Shown here: positions 9,537 to 18,210 of the stretch, piece by piece
How the letters are laid out: every line of letters begins with the position of its first letter
How positions within the stretch are numbered: position 1 is the stretch's first letter
From: Oscillospiraceae bacterium
GTDB taxonomy: Bacteria; Bacillota; Clostridia; Oscillospirales; Oscillospiraceae
Direction of reading: 5' to 3'
DNA length: 35,696 nucleotides
Assembly: GCA_015068335.1 (NCBI GenBank)
Contig: SVKT01000002.1
Location: forward strand, 1 to 35,696
Notes under the pieces: model-generated
The model's database searches: none
Seen by the model: only the letters and a program-made list of their open reading frames with translations
Told to the model about the DNA's origin: nothing
Program-made: the position numbers and the translations under genes

Positions 9537-9883
9537 GGCTCCGTCACCTCCCTGATCTCCACAACGGTCACGCAGTGGGAGGGGTAGCGAATGCTGTCGG
9601 AAGATCTGCCGTGAAACACGCGGCCTGCGGTGTCGGTGATCTCCAAGCGGTCTCCCAACTGAAAAGTGCGCTGGGGCAATGTGTAAAGGCTGAGACGATA
9701 CGCCGCCTCCGGCAGCACGTAGGTGCTGTCGGGGGGCGCAGGCGCCGCAACCATAGCCGAGCGGCTGAGGGCGCATTTTGCATCTTCGCAGACCGGCTGC
9801 TCGCCATCCGGGCCCATCCGCCACGCGGAAACGCGGTGGTAGTAGGTGCGGGAGAGGATGGCTGCATAAGCGTTGTCGGTCAT
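9533..9883 (-). CDS. Head-closure / minor capsid-like protein
   Basis: 116 aa between connector and tail terminator genes; GDRLEITDTAGRVFHGRSSDSIRYPSHCVTVVEIREVTEP. Confidence 0.5.
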   Translation of the reverse strand: MTDNAYAAILSRTYYHRVSAWRMGPDGEQPVCEDAKCALSRSAMVAAPAPPDSTYVLPEAAYRLSLYTLPQRTFQLGDRLEITDTAGRVFHGRSSDSIRYPSHCVTVVEIREVTEP

Positions 9884-10206
9884 ACGGCATCCCTCCCCAG
9901 CCGGCCCAGTCGGCGAAACGGCGCCAGACCGGCAAGGGGACTGGCGGCAGCGCTGCCGGTGTCATAGGTGATGGAAGTGTCGCCCCGGGTCAGGGCCTTG
10001 ACCGTACTGCCGTTTCCGTCGGCGGCTGCCGCCACCAACTGTGCCAGGGGCAGTTCCATCGCCTCAGGGATATCCTCTCTGCGGCAGTAGGCAAGGGCCC
10101 ACAGCACCACCATAGAGACCAGCGCGTCGCCGTTTTCTCCCAGAGAGCGTTCCAGAAGAAGTTCCGCCTTGCTCCGGACAGAGGGGATCTTGTCGGCGGC
10201 GCTCAT
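9880..10206 (-). CDS. Head-tail connector-like protein
   Basis: 108 aa immediately downstream of the capsid gene, overlapping start/stop; position-based call. Confidence 0.45.
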   Translation of the reverse strand: MSAADKIPSVRSKAELLLERSLGENGDALVSMVVLWALAYCRREDIPEAMELPLAQLVAAAADGNGSTVKALTRGDTSITYDTGSAAASPLAGLAPFRRLGRLGRDAV

Positions 10207-11138
10207 CAGGCCTCCACGATGGCGCCGATGGAGGCCAGACGCTTTTCGGGCACAAACAGGTCGTACAGATAGCGGGCCTGAATGGAAGTGCCGTCGAAGA
10301 ACTGGTTCTCCTGAGGGCCGAACTGCTTGATGGAATCCAGTTTGCTGACAGCCAGAGGGGTGTCGCAGTGGGCGATGAGCACGGCGATGTCCTGTGCATC
10401 GGCGCCGGCCACGATGCCGCCGGCGTTTTCGTCGCCGTCCTGAATGGTGATGGTGGTCTTCATACGGTTCTGGGGCACGAAGATGCAGGGCAGATCGTCC
10501 AGCATCATCACGTTGTCGTAGGTCACGCCGTTGATGGAAACGCTGTTGCCGAAGGTGATGCTGTGGTAGGTGTCGTTGGCGGCTTCCAGGAAAGCGGTCT
10601 TGTTCTTGTGACTGACGAGGGCCACATAGCCGTCCATTTCCTCGGCGTCGTCGCGAATGGTTTGCAGCAGAGCGCTGACGGTGGAAATGGCGTTGCCCTT
10701 GGTCAGGGTCTGGGTGAGGATGTGGCTGTCGCTGTGGGTGTCGCCCTCTGCCAGAGCGTACAGTTTGTTGATTCGGTACATATCCTGCTCACGCACCAGG
10801 GCAGAGCGGGAGAACTCGCGGATGACGTTTTCGGCGGTGACGATGAAGCCGGTGTCATTGGGGTCGGTGCGGTCCAGGGCGAACTTCACGCCGCGGTCCA
10901 TAGAGAGGGGATAGGACTTCCAGGCGTTGGTCACGGTGCCGCTGGGGTAGGCGGAACCGTCGGACTTGGAGGCGTCATAACTGCCGAGCCCGGTGGTGGA
11001 CAGGGTGGAGATCTCCACATCACGCCCGCCGGTAAAGCGGACCTTGCCGGCCTCGGGGACCATCCACGCGGTGGCGGACAGGGCGGTCATCTCCTCGTCG
11101 ATAAACTGCTGGTATGCTTTTGCGTAGTCGAAAGCCAT
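10206..11138 (-). CDS. Phage major capsid protein
   Basis: 310 aa; MAFDYAKAYQQFIDEEMTALSAT...VRFTGGRDVEISTLSTTGLGSYD...LSMDRGVKFALDRTD...; strong RBS AGGAGG upstream. Confidence 0.8.
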   Translation of the reverse strand: MAFDYAKAYQQFIDEEMTALSATAWMVPEAGKVRFTGGRDVEISTLSTTGLGSYDASKSDGSAYPSGTVTNAWKSYPLSMDRGVKFALDRTDPNDTGFIVTAENVIREFSRSALVREQDMYRINKLYALAEGDTHSDSHILTQTLTKGNAISTVSALLQTIRDDAEEMDGYVALVSHKNKTAFLEAANDTYHSITFGNSVSINGVTYDNVMMLDDLPCIFVPQNRMKTTITIQDGDENAGGIVAGADAQDIAVLIAHCDTPLAVSKLDSIKQFGPQENQFFDGTSIQARYLYDLFVPEKRLASIGAIVEA

Positions 11139-11283
11139 TCAAAAAACCTCCTGAATTTGTTTTGCGGGCAGCTGCTCCCTTATGGCTGGAAGCCCAGCCA
11201 TTTGAAGTTACTTTACCGCAAAAAAAGTCCCCTGCCGTGGGAACCGCTTCCTGAAAAAGCGGCGCACGGAGGGGGAAGCAAAA

Positions 11284-11304
11284 ACGGCTGCCAAAGGCAG
11301 CCGT
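11284..11304 (-). terminator. Intrinsic terminator of the COG2426-like gene
   Basis: Hairpin ACGGCTGCC-aaa-GGCAGCCGT with a T tract on the minus strand, just after the stop at 11319. Confidence 0.8.
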
Positions 11305-11318
11305 CTGGATTTGAGGAT

Positions 11319-11786
11319 TCAGAACAGGTGGATCACGCCGGCGGTGACCAGCGCGACGATAAGACCGGCGACGCAAACGCCGAAGAAGATGGCGGGCAGG
11401 GCGGACTTCATCCGCATATTCAGCACGCTGGCCACCAGCGCGCCGGTCCAGGCGCCGGTGCCGGGCAGGGGGATGGCCACCAGGATAAACAGACCCAGCG
11501 TGCGGTATTTCTTCACGGTCTGCCCTTTCAGATGGGCCCGCTGTTCCAGCCGGTCGATCAGACCGCCCAGTTTCGGGAAACTCCGCAGCCAGGCAAAGAC
11601 TTTCCGCAGCAGCAGCAGAATAAACGGGACCGGGAGCATATTACCGATGATGGAAATGATGGTGGCGGCGGGCACGCTCAATCCGGCTGCCACGCCCACG
11701 GGCAAGGCGCCGCGCAGTTCGATCACAGGCACCATAGACATCAAAAAGGTCATAATCACAGCGCCCGAAAGACTTTCTCCAAACAT
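11319..11786 (-). CDS. COG2426-like putative small multidrug export / membrane protein
   Basis: 155 aa hydrophobic; MVPVIELRGALPVGVAAGL...GNMLPVPFILLLLRKVF...LFILVAIPLPGTGAWTGALVASVL characteristic of the family. Confidence 0.85.
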   Translation of the reverse strand: MFGESLSGAVIMTFLMSMVPVIELRGALPVGVAAGLSVPAATIISIIGNMLPVPFILLLLRKVFAWLRSFPKLGGLIDRLEQRAHLKGQTVKKYRTLGLFILVAIPLPGTGAWTGALVASVLNMRMKSALPAIFFGVCVAGLIVALVTAGVIHLF

Positions 11787-11954
11787 AGTTCTCTCCGTTT
11801 TTCAGGTAGGTATTTGTCGAATCATTGTAGCATAACGGGCGCAAAGTTGCAACGTGTTTCCGCTTTTTTAACGCGTGTGGAACGGCGCGGATCTGCCGTG
11901 CTCCGGGCGGAGAAAAATGGTTTGCCGTGTTTGCCGAAAACCGGGAGAGGGGGG

Positions 11955-11983
11955 TTGAAAAGGGCTTGCGGGAAAGTTATAAT
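11955..11983 (+). promoter_or_regulatory. Sigma-A type promoter for the Wzy_C-like gene
   Basis: TTGAAA - 17 bp - TATAAT upstream of the GTG start at 12038 with AGGAGG RBS. Confidence 0.8.
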
Positions 11984-12037
11984 GGAAAACGATCAAAATA
12001 GGAGTATTCTGCGCATTTTCAGTCAGGAGGACAGAGT

Positions 12038-14503
12038 GTGAAACATAAATTACCCGAAGCAAAACAGAATGCGGTCGCCGGGAAAAAGGGCCGCGCCGCC
12101 GCAGGGGCAGTCCTGCCGAAGGGCGGAAAACTTTCCGGTGATACGCTGAAAGCGATCCTGTTTGCGGTGCTGTTGTTCGCCGCAATGACCGTCCAGACAG
12201 GGAAGATGACGATGATCCTGGTCGCCATTGCGTTTCTTTCCGTGGTGCCCTTCAAGGGGAAGCGGATGGAGCATCTGTCCCGCTGCCTGAGTGTTCCCGT
12301 GCTTGGCCTTCTGGGCTTTGCACTGGTCAGCGGTTTGGCGGCGGTGTATTCCCCCTTCGATTCGGACGCGGTGGCGGAACTGTATAAATTCCTGGCCGCC
12401 TTTTCCCTGGCGGTGATCCTGCTGTCGTGGTTTGAAAAGCGCCATACGCGCAGCCTGCTGTGGGGCGGCGCTGCCGTCAGTTCCATCATCGCGTTTTTGA
12501 GCATCGATATGGCCGCCGATGGACGGTGGTTCAAAATCTTCAAAACGGTCACGGAAGCGCTGGACGGCCATTTCAGCGACATCATCCAGGCCCCCGGCCG
12601 CATTTCCGGCATTTACGGCGACGCCAACGTGACGGCAAACCTGTTTGCCGTGGCGGTTCTGGTGCTGCTTTATTTGCTCACTGCCGAAACAAGCCGGAAC
12701 AAGCGGTTTGCAGCGTATGTACTGCTGGGCGTTTGTTCGCAGGGCTTCATTCTCTCTATGAGCCGCGGCGCCATTGTGATCTTGGCGGTGGCGATGCTGG
12801 TGATGCTTGCCGCTGTGGGGAAAGAGCAGCGTCTGCGCCTGTTCCTGCTGATGTTTGCGGCTGCTGCGGTGGCGGTGGCGGGGTCCGCCGCTGTGATGGC
12901 AGTCCTGTATAAGAGCACGCTTCTGGCAGAACTGCTGGTTCTGGCCTCCGGATTGCTGATCTTTGCGGCAGACCGGTTTGCCGGCGCGCGGCTGCTTGCG
13001 CTGCTGGAAGGGAACGGCAGACGGGTGGCAGGCACTGTGGCTGCGCTGGCGGCGCTTTGCGTGGCCTATGCCGTGACCGCTGTCACGGTCACCACCGCGT
13101 ATACCTTTGACGAGTCGGCTTATTTTACCAGAGCCGTTCAGGTCTCCTCCGGAACGTATGAGGTTTCCGGCGACTGGGACGACGGCGTATACGTCTGGGT
13201 CGTGGCAAAGACGAGAGCGGAAGTCCTGATGGGCCGGGAAACAGAAGTCTACGCAGGCCCCCTCGCCGGTGCAGCCTTCACGATACCGGAGGGTACGATC
13301 CAGGCCGAGTTCCGCTTCAACGGAACGCCGGGGACGAAATTGAAGTCCCTGACCCTTTCCGACGGCACAAAGGTGCCCCTGGGCTACCCGCTGATGCCGG
13401 AGTTTTTGGCGGTCAGAGTGCAGGGCGGCATCTTTGCGGACAACAGCGTGCTGCTCCGCCTGCAATATATGAAAGACGCCCTGACTCTGTTTGCGCAAAG
13501 CCCTCTGGTGGGCCACGGTCTGGCCAGTACCGTCAACCTGTATCCCTCGGTGCAGCCGTTCTTTTATGAGTCCAGATACGTCCATAACCACATTTTGCAG
13601 GTTATGAGCGACACGGGTCTTGTCGGCGTGATCTTCTTTGCGGCGTTTTTGGGCGGCGTTTTGTGGCTGCTGGTGCGTCAACTCCGGAAGGAACGCGACG
13701 GTCTTGCCGCCGTGCTGCTGGCCTGCTGGGTGATGATCAATCTCCACGGCCTGATGGAGATCAGTTTCTCAGTCAGAGGCTATCTGTGCGCGGCGTTTTC
13801 CGTGCTGGTGCTTCCTGTGGTGCTGTATGCCCGGCCTCTTTCGGAAAAGAAGCGGGTTGCCCGCAGCGGGACGGCTGTGTTCGCGGGTGCGGCTGCGCTG
13901 TATCTCGCTGTTTTCGGCGTGCTGCTGGGGGTTCACCGCTCCGTGGCACAAAAGAGCGCGCAGGTGTCTCCCATCAGCCGCGCCGACTATATGGAAACAC
14001 TGAAAGGCTATATCCGGACGGATGTATTTGACAATGCGCGGCATAAACTGAATTTTGTGGGGAATGCCGTGCTGAGCCAGGATGACCTGTATGATGCGGA
14101 TATGGAGCGCTGGGCAGAAGACCTGCGCCGCAGCGGCACGTATACCAACTGCTCCGGTCTGGCCCGGTACTATTACCTCCCCAGAGGGGAATATGAAGAG
14201 ATGTTTGCCTGCTCCCGGGAGGGCATCGCGCAGGTTGCATCGTTGGATGACGGCTGGAATCTGCAAATGGACTTCTATCGGGGCGAGGTTCTTGATACCA
14301 TCGGTCCGGAAGATGTGGAACGCTATCTGGACGGCGTGCTGGCGCTGGGCGCCGGCCTGGACGCCTATAACGAGGGCCGTATGGACACGGTCGCCCTGTC
14401 GGAGAAGAATGCGGCCTTCCTGACGCTGGCGCAGCGGCTTCGCGAAGGCGGCATCAGCGGCTCCGCGGCGTATCTGACGCTGGCGGGAAATGCGGCAAAC
14501 TGA
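12038..14503 (+). CDS. O-antigen ligase/polymerase-like (Wzy_C family) membrane protein with inserted extracytoplasmic domain
   Basis: 821 aa, multiple TM segments; LVGHGLASTVNLYPSVQPFFYESRYVHNHILQVMSDTGLVGVIFFAAFLGGVLWLL; GTG start with RBS. Confidence 0.8.
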   Translation: MKHKLPEAKQNAVAGKKGRAAAGAVLPKGGKLSGDTLKAILFAVLLFAAMTVQTGKMTMILVAIAFLSVVPFKGKRMEHLSRCLSVPVLGLLGFALVSGLAAVYSPFDSDAVAELYKFLAAFSLAVILLSWFEKRHTRSLLWGGAAVSSIIAFLSIDMAADGRWFKIFKTVTEALDGHFSDIIQAPGRISGIYGDANVTANLFAVAVLVLLYLLTAETSRNKRFAAYVLLGVCSQGFILSMSRGAIVILAVAMLVMLAAVGKEQRLRLFLLMFAAAAVAVAGSAAVMAVLYKSTLLAELLVLASGLLIFAADRFAGARLLALLEGNGRRVAGTVAALAALCVAYAVTAVTVTTAYTFDESAYFTRAVQVSSGTYEVSGDWDDGVYVWVVAKTRAEVLMGRETEVYAGPLAGAAFTIPEGTIQAEFRFNGTPGTKLKSLTLSDGTKVPLGYPLMPEFLAVRVQGGIFADNSVLLRLQYMKDALTLFAQSPLVGHGLASTVNLYPSVQPFFYESRYVHNHILQVMSDTGLVGVIFFAAFLGGVLWLLVRQLRKERDGLAAVLLACWVMINLHGLMEISFSVRGYLCAAFSVLVLPVVLYARPLSEKKRVARSGTAVFAGAAALYLAVFGVLLGVHRSVAQKSAQVSPISRADYMETLKGYIRTDVFDNARHKLNFVGNAVLSQDDLYDADMERWAEDLRRSGTYTNCSGLARYYYLPRGEYEEMFACSREGIAQVASLDDGWNLQMDFYRGEVLDTIGPEDVERYLDGVLALGAGLDAYNEGRMDTVALSEKNAAFLTLAQRLREGGISGSAAYLTLAGNAAN

Positions 14504-14516
14504 CCATCCCATAAAG

Positions 14517-14548
14517 AACCGTCTCTCCTTGCGGAGAGGCGGTTTTTT
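14517..14548 (+). terminator. Intrinsic terminator after the Wzy_C-like gene
   Basis: AACCGTCTCTCC-ttgc-GGAGAGGCGGTTTTTT hairpin with U tract. Confidence 0.88.
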
Positions 14549-14608
14549 GCGCCGCGGGGGCGGGAAAAACCGGCCCGAAAGCGGCGGCGAAAAGGAGAAA
14601 GGTGGGGG

Positions 14609-14637
14609 TTGAATCTGTATGGAGGTAGTGCTAAAAT
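14609..14637 (+). promoter_or_regulatory. Sigma-A type promoter of the polysaccharide operon
   Basis: TTGAAT - 17 bp - TAAAAT, preceded by a G-tract. Confidence 0.7.
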
Positions 14638-14735
14638 AATATAAGTATTATTATGGCCGTATTGTGCGCTTGTGCGCCGGACAAGCCCGGCTCCGGCGGC
14701 AGGCGCTGAAAGGCCATACGGAAAGGGATGCCGAT

Positions 14736-15854
14736 ATGCAGGAACGCATTTTTCTTTCTTCTCCCACGATGCACGGGGAAGAGCAGATGTTTGTAAAAGA
14801 AGCCTTTGACACGAACTGGGTGGCCCCTCTCGGGAAAAATGTCAATGAACTGGAACGGGAGATGGCGGCGTATCTGGGCGTCGGCCACGCCGCGGCGCTG
14901 ACCTCCGGTACGGCAGCGCTGCACCTGGCCATCAAACTGGCCGGGGTGAAGGCGGGCGATAAGGTGTTCTGCTCCGACCTGACGTTTTCTGCCACGGTGA
15001 ATCCGGTCAGTTACGAGGGTGCCGAGCAGGTGTTTATCGACAGTGAGCGGGACACCTGGAATATGGACCCCCGCGCGCTGAAAAAGGCCTTTGAAAACTA
15101 TCCGGACTGCAAATGCGTGATCGTAGTCAATCTGTACGGCACGCCGGCCAGACTGGACGAGATCCGCGCCATCTGTGACGCCCACGGCGCCACCCTCATC
15201 GAAGATGCGGCAGAGAGCCTGTCCGCCACGTATCAGGGCCGGCAGACCGGCACCTTCGGCAAGTACAGCGCCATCAGTTTCAACGGCAATAAGATCATCA
15301 CCACCTCCGGCGGCGGTATGCTGCTGAGTGATGACGAGGCCGCCATTTCCAAGGCCCGCTTCTGGTCGACCCAGTCCCGGGAGCCGTTCCCCTGGTATCA
15401 GCACGAGGAGATCGGCTACAACTACCGGATGAGCAACATCGTGGCCGGTATCGGCCGCGGCCAACTGCTCCATTTGGAAGAACACCGGCAGCGCAAAGAG
15501 GAGATCTACCGTACATACGAAGCCGGATTGCGCGGCTTGCCCGTGCAGATGAACCCGTACCCGGCAGACAGCCGCCCCAACTTCTGGCTCAGTTGCCTGC
15601 TGATCGATGAGGACTGCGCCGTTACCCCGGAGCAGATCCGTCTGGCGCTGGAAAAGGAGAACATCGAGGCGCGTCCCATCTGGAAGCCGATGCATATGCA
15701 GCCGGTCTTTGCTGACCGGGCCTTCGTTGCCGTGGAGAGCGGCGACGGCGTGGGCGGCGATATTTTTTCCCGGGGTCTGTGCCTGCCCAGCGACATCAAG
15801 ATGACGCAGGAACAGCAGGCAGAGGTCATCCGGCTCATCAGAGCGCAGTTCTGA
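14736..15854 (+). CDS. DegT/DnrJ/EryC1/StrS aminotransferase (PglE-like UDP-4-amino-sugar aminotransferase)
   Basis: MQERIFLSSPTMHGEEQMFVKEAFDTNWVAPLGKNVNELEREMAAYLG...; AISFNGNKIITTSGGGML PLP-Lys context; start chosen with RBS GGAAAGGGA. Confidence 0.9.
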   Translation: MQERIFLSSPTMHGEEQMFVKEAFDTNWVAPLGKNVNELEREMAAYLGVGHAAALTSGTAALHLAIKLAGVKAGDKVFCSDLTFSATVNPVSYEGAEQVFIDSERDTWNMDPRALKKAFENYPDCKCVIVVNLYGTPARLDEIRAICDAHGATLIEDAAESLSATYQGRQTGTFGKYSAISFNGNKIITTSGGGMLLSDDEAAISKARFWSTQSREPFPWYQHEEIGYNYRMSNIVAGIGRGQLLHLEEHRQRKEEIYRTYEAGLRGLPVQMNPYPADSRPNFWLSCLLIDEDCAVTPEQIRLALEKENIEARPIWKPMHMQPVFADRAFVAVESGDGVGGDIFSRGLCLPSDIKMTQEQQAEVIRLIRAQF

Positions 15855-15983
15855 CCCGCCGCCGGACGGCGCACGATCGTTCTGCGCCGAACGTCCGTGG
15901 GCGTTGGCGGCCGCGCCGCCGGGTGACACAGGCGTTTTGAAAATAAACCTGCCCTGCACCGCGGGGCGTTTGGAGAGTCAGTT

Positions 15984-16598
15984 ATGTACCGTAAATATGG
16001 TAAGCGCTTCTTTGATATTGTCCTCTCCGGCGGCGCCTTGCTGGTGCTTTGGCCGGTGCTGTTGGTCGTGGCGGTGCTGGTGCGCTGCAAACTGGGCAGC
16101 CCTGTGATTTTCTGTCAGGAGCGGCCCGGCAAGGACGAAAAGATCTTCAAAATGTATAAATTCCGCTCTATGACCGACGCCCGGGATGAAAACGGCGAAC
16201 TGCTGCCCGACGATGTGCGGCTGACGAAACTGGGGCGCATCCTTCGCGCCACCAGTCTGGACGAACTGCCGGAACTCTGGAACATCTTCAAGGGGGATAT
16301 GTCCATTGTCGGCCCCCGCCCACTGCTGGTGCGGTATCTGCCGCTCTATAACGAAGAACAGCGCCGCCGCCACGACGTCCGTCCCGGCCTGACGGGACTG
16401 GCACAGGTCATCGGAGATGTGGATATGACCTGGGAGCGGCAGTTTGCGCTGGATGTGGAATATACGGAGCGGATCCGCCTGATCGACGATTGCAAAATCA
16501 TTCTTCTGACGGTGAAGCAGGTTTTTGTCAGAAGAAAGCACGATTACGGCACGTACGTGCGGGAAGAATTTAGAGGAAGTGATTTGGTTGAGAAATAA
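15984..16598 (+). CDS. PglC-like bacterial sugar transferase (initiating phosphoglycosyl transferase)
   Basis: 204 aa; KRFFDIVLSGGALLVLWPVLLVVAVLVRCKLGSPVIFCQERPGKDEKIFKMYKFRSM...RATSLDELPELWNIFKGDMSIVGPRPLLVRYLPLY. Confidence 0.93.
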   Translation: MYRKYGKRFFDIVLSGGALLVLWPVLLVVAVLVRCKLGSPVIFCQERPGKDEKIFKMYKFRSMTDARDENGELLPDDVRLTKLGRILRATSLDELPELWNIFKGDMSIVGPRPLLVRYLPLYNEEQRRRHDVRPGLTGLAQVIGDVDMTWERQFALDVEYTERIRLIDDCKIILLTVKQVFVRRKHDYGTYVREEFRGSDLVEK

Positions 16599-17250
16599 TC
16601 GCCTCTTTATCTATTGCGCCGGTGGTTTGGGCCGAGATGTACTGCGGCTGGCGCGGCGTATCCAGCAGGAAAGTGATTTCTGGACGGAGATTCGCTTTAT
16701 TGATGATCGCAGTGTAGGCGTGACTGTATGCGATGCGGAAGTATGGAGTTTTGAACAGTATTTGGAACGGCGCAGAGCCGATGATGAATTTGTGATTGCT
16801 ACAGGTGAAACGGTATTTCGGAAGACATTGTATGAGAAGTTGATGGCGTACGACTGTAAGTTTACAACTATCATCCATCCTTCGGTCTATCTGGATAAGT
16901 ACGATTTTCTTGGTGAAGGGTGTGTTCTTACAGAAGGGACCGTGTTGGGAGGATATGCGTCCTTCGGGAAATGTACATATGTCAATTTGGGATGCATTCT
17001 AGGCCATAATGTATCATTGGGGGATTTTGTCACAGTATCGCCTGGTGCCATTATTTCCGGCAATGTTTCCGTTGGTGACGGAACGTATATCGGCACCGGA
17101 GCCATCATCCGTGACGAAGTAAAAATCGGCAAAAACTGTATCATCGGTATGGGAAGCGTCGTGACGAAGGATATCCCCGACGGGGTCGTAGCCTACGGCT
17201 CGCCGTGCTGCGTGGTGCGTGAAAATAAAGACGGGATCGTGTTCCGTTAA
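16588..17250 (+). CDS. NeuD/PglD-family hexapeptide-repeat acetyltransferase
   Basis: TTG start LRNNRLFIYCAGGLGRDVLRLARRI; left-handed beta-helix hexapeptides ...GEGCVLTEGTVLGGYASFGKCTYVNLGCILGHNVSLGDFVTVSPGAIISGNVSVGDGTYIGTGAIIRD; GAGGAAGTG RBS. Confidence 0.85.
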   Translation: MRNNRLFIYCAGGLGRDVLRLARRIQQESDFWTEIRFIDDRSVGVTVCDAEVWSFEQYLERRRADDEFVIATGETVFRKTLYEKLMAYDCKFTTIIHPSVYLDKYDFLGEGCVLTEGTVLGGYASFGKCTYVNLGCILGHNVSLGDFVTVSPGAIISGNVSVGDGTYIGTGAIIRDEVKIGKNCIIGMGSVVTKDIPDGVVAYGSPCCVVRENKDGIVFR

Positions 17251-17261
17251 GGAGAGCGTGT

Positions 17262-18209
17262 ATGGTCAGTGCGAAACAACTTTGCTGCGCATTGGAGGCG
17301 GCGGGAATGTCCGCCTCGGCGCAGGGAAACATCGATGCGGAGATCGGCGGCTTTTCCAGCCTCTTTCGCTATCGTCCCGGAACGATGACGTTTATCGTCC
17401 CGGAGCGGGCGTTTGCCGATTATGCAGGCCGGTTTTCGGAAAACGGCATCCCGGTGCTGATCGCCGCCAGACCGGAGGAAAAGCCTGCCGCCGCACAATG
17501 TGTCATCTATGTGGAGGATCCCCGCAAAGCATTTTTCCATCTGGTGGAGACCTTCTTCGATGTGCAGGAGTCCGAAGAGGTCACCGGCATTTCCGCAGAT
17601 CCGTCGGTATACCGTGCGCGCTCGTTCGTGTCCCCCGCCGCGCAGATCGGCGAAGGCGTGCAGATCGGCGTGGGCTGCGTCATTGAGGGCGGCGTCACCA
17701 TCGGCGGGGGAACGGAGATCCACCACCGTGTCATCATCCGCTCCGGAACGAAGATCGGGAGCAACTGCACGGTGTATTCCGGCGCCTGCATCGGCGAACG
17801 GGGTTTCAATTATACCGTGGGGCCCAACGGCGAGAAGCATATGCTCAAACATTACGGCGGCGTTTCCATCGGGAATGACGTCCACATCGGCGAGAACGTC
17901 TGCATCAGCCGGGGCGCCATTGACGATACCGTCATCTGCGACGGCGTGAAGATCGATGCGCTGGCGCATATCGCCCACAACTGCGTGATCGGAAAACACT
18001 CTATGGTTCTGGTGCCCACCAGCATCAGCGGCAGTGTGGAGATCGGCGAAAACTGCCATATTGCGGCGGACATCATCCGCAATCAGGTGCAGGTCGCAGA
18101 CAATGCGATGCTGGGACTGGGTTCTGTGGTGGTCAGGGACATCCCGGAGAACACCGTTGCCTACGGCAACCCGGCACGGCCCGTGCGGAAGCGCTTTGAG
18201 GAGGCTTGA
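17262..18209 (+). CDS. LpxD-like UDP-sugar N-acyltransferase
   Basis: 315 aa; N-terminal FRYRPGTMTFIVPERAFADYA-type domain plus long hexapeptide helix (IGEGVQIGVGCVIEGGVTIGGGTEIHHRVIIRSGTKIGSNC...AHIAHNCVIGKHSM). Confidence 0.78.
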   Translation: MVSAKQLCCALEAAGMSASAQGNIDAEIGGFSSLFRYRPGTMTFIVPERAFADYAGRFSENGIPVLIAARPEEKPAAAQCVIYVEDPRKAFFHLVETFFDVQESEEVTGISADPSVYRARSFVSPAAQIGEGVQIGVGCVIEGGVTIGGGTEIHHRVIIRSGTKIGSNCTVYSGACIGERGFNYTVGPNGEKHMLKHYGGVSIGNDVHIGENVCISRGAIDDTVICDGVKIDALAHIAHNCVIGKHSMVLVPTSISGSVEIGENCHIAADIIRNQVQVADNAMLGLGSVVVRDIPENTVAYGNPARPVRKRFEEA

Positions 18210-18210
18210 T

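Noticed and set aside
10368-12041. 557-aa plus-strand ORF across the capsid and COG2426-type genes
   Set aside because: Overlaps convincing minus-strand genes plus terminator and promoter; Gly/His/Val-rich shadow translation.
12050-13747. 565-aa minus-strand ORF opposite the Wzy_C-like gene
   Set aside because: Antisense shadow ORF; no RBS or domain, and plus-strand protein has clear TM/Wzy_C features.
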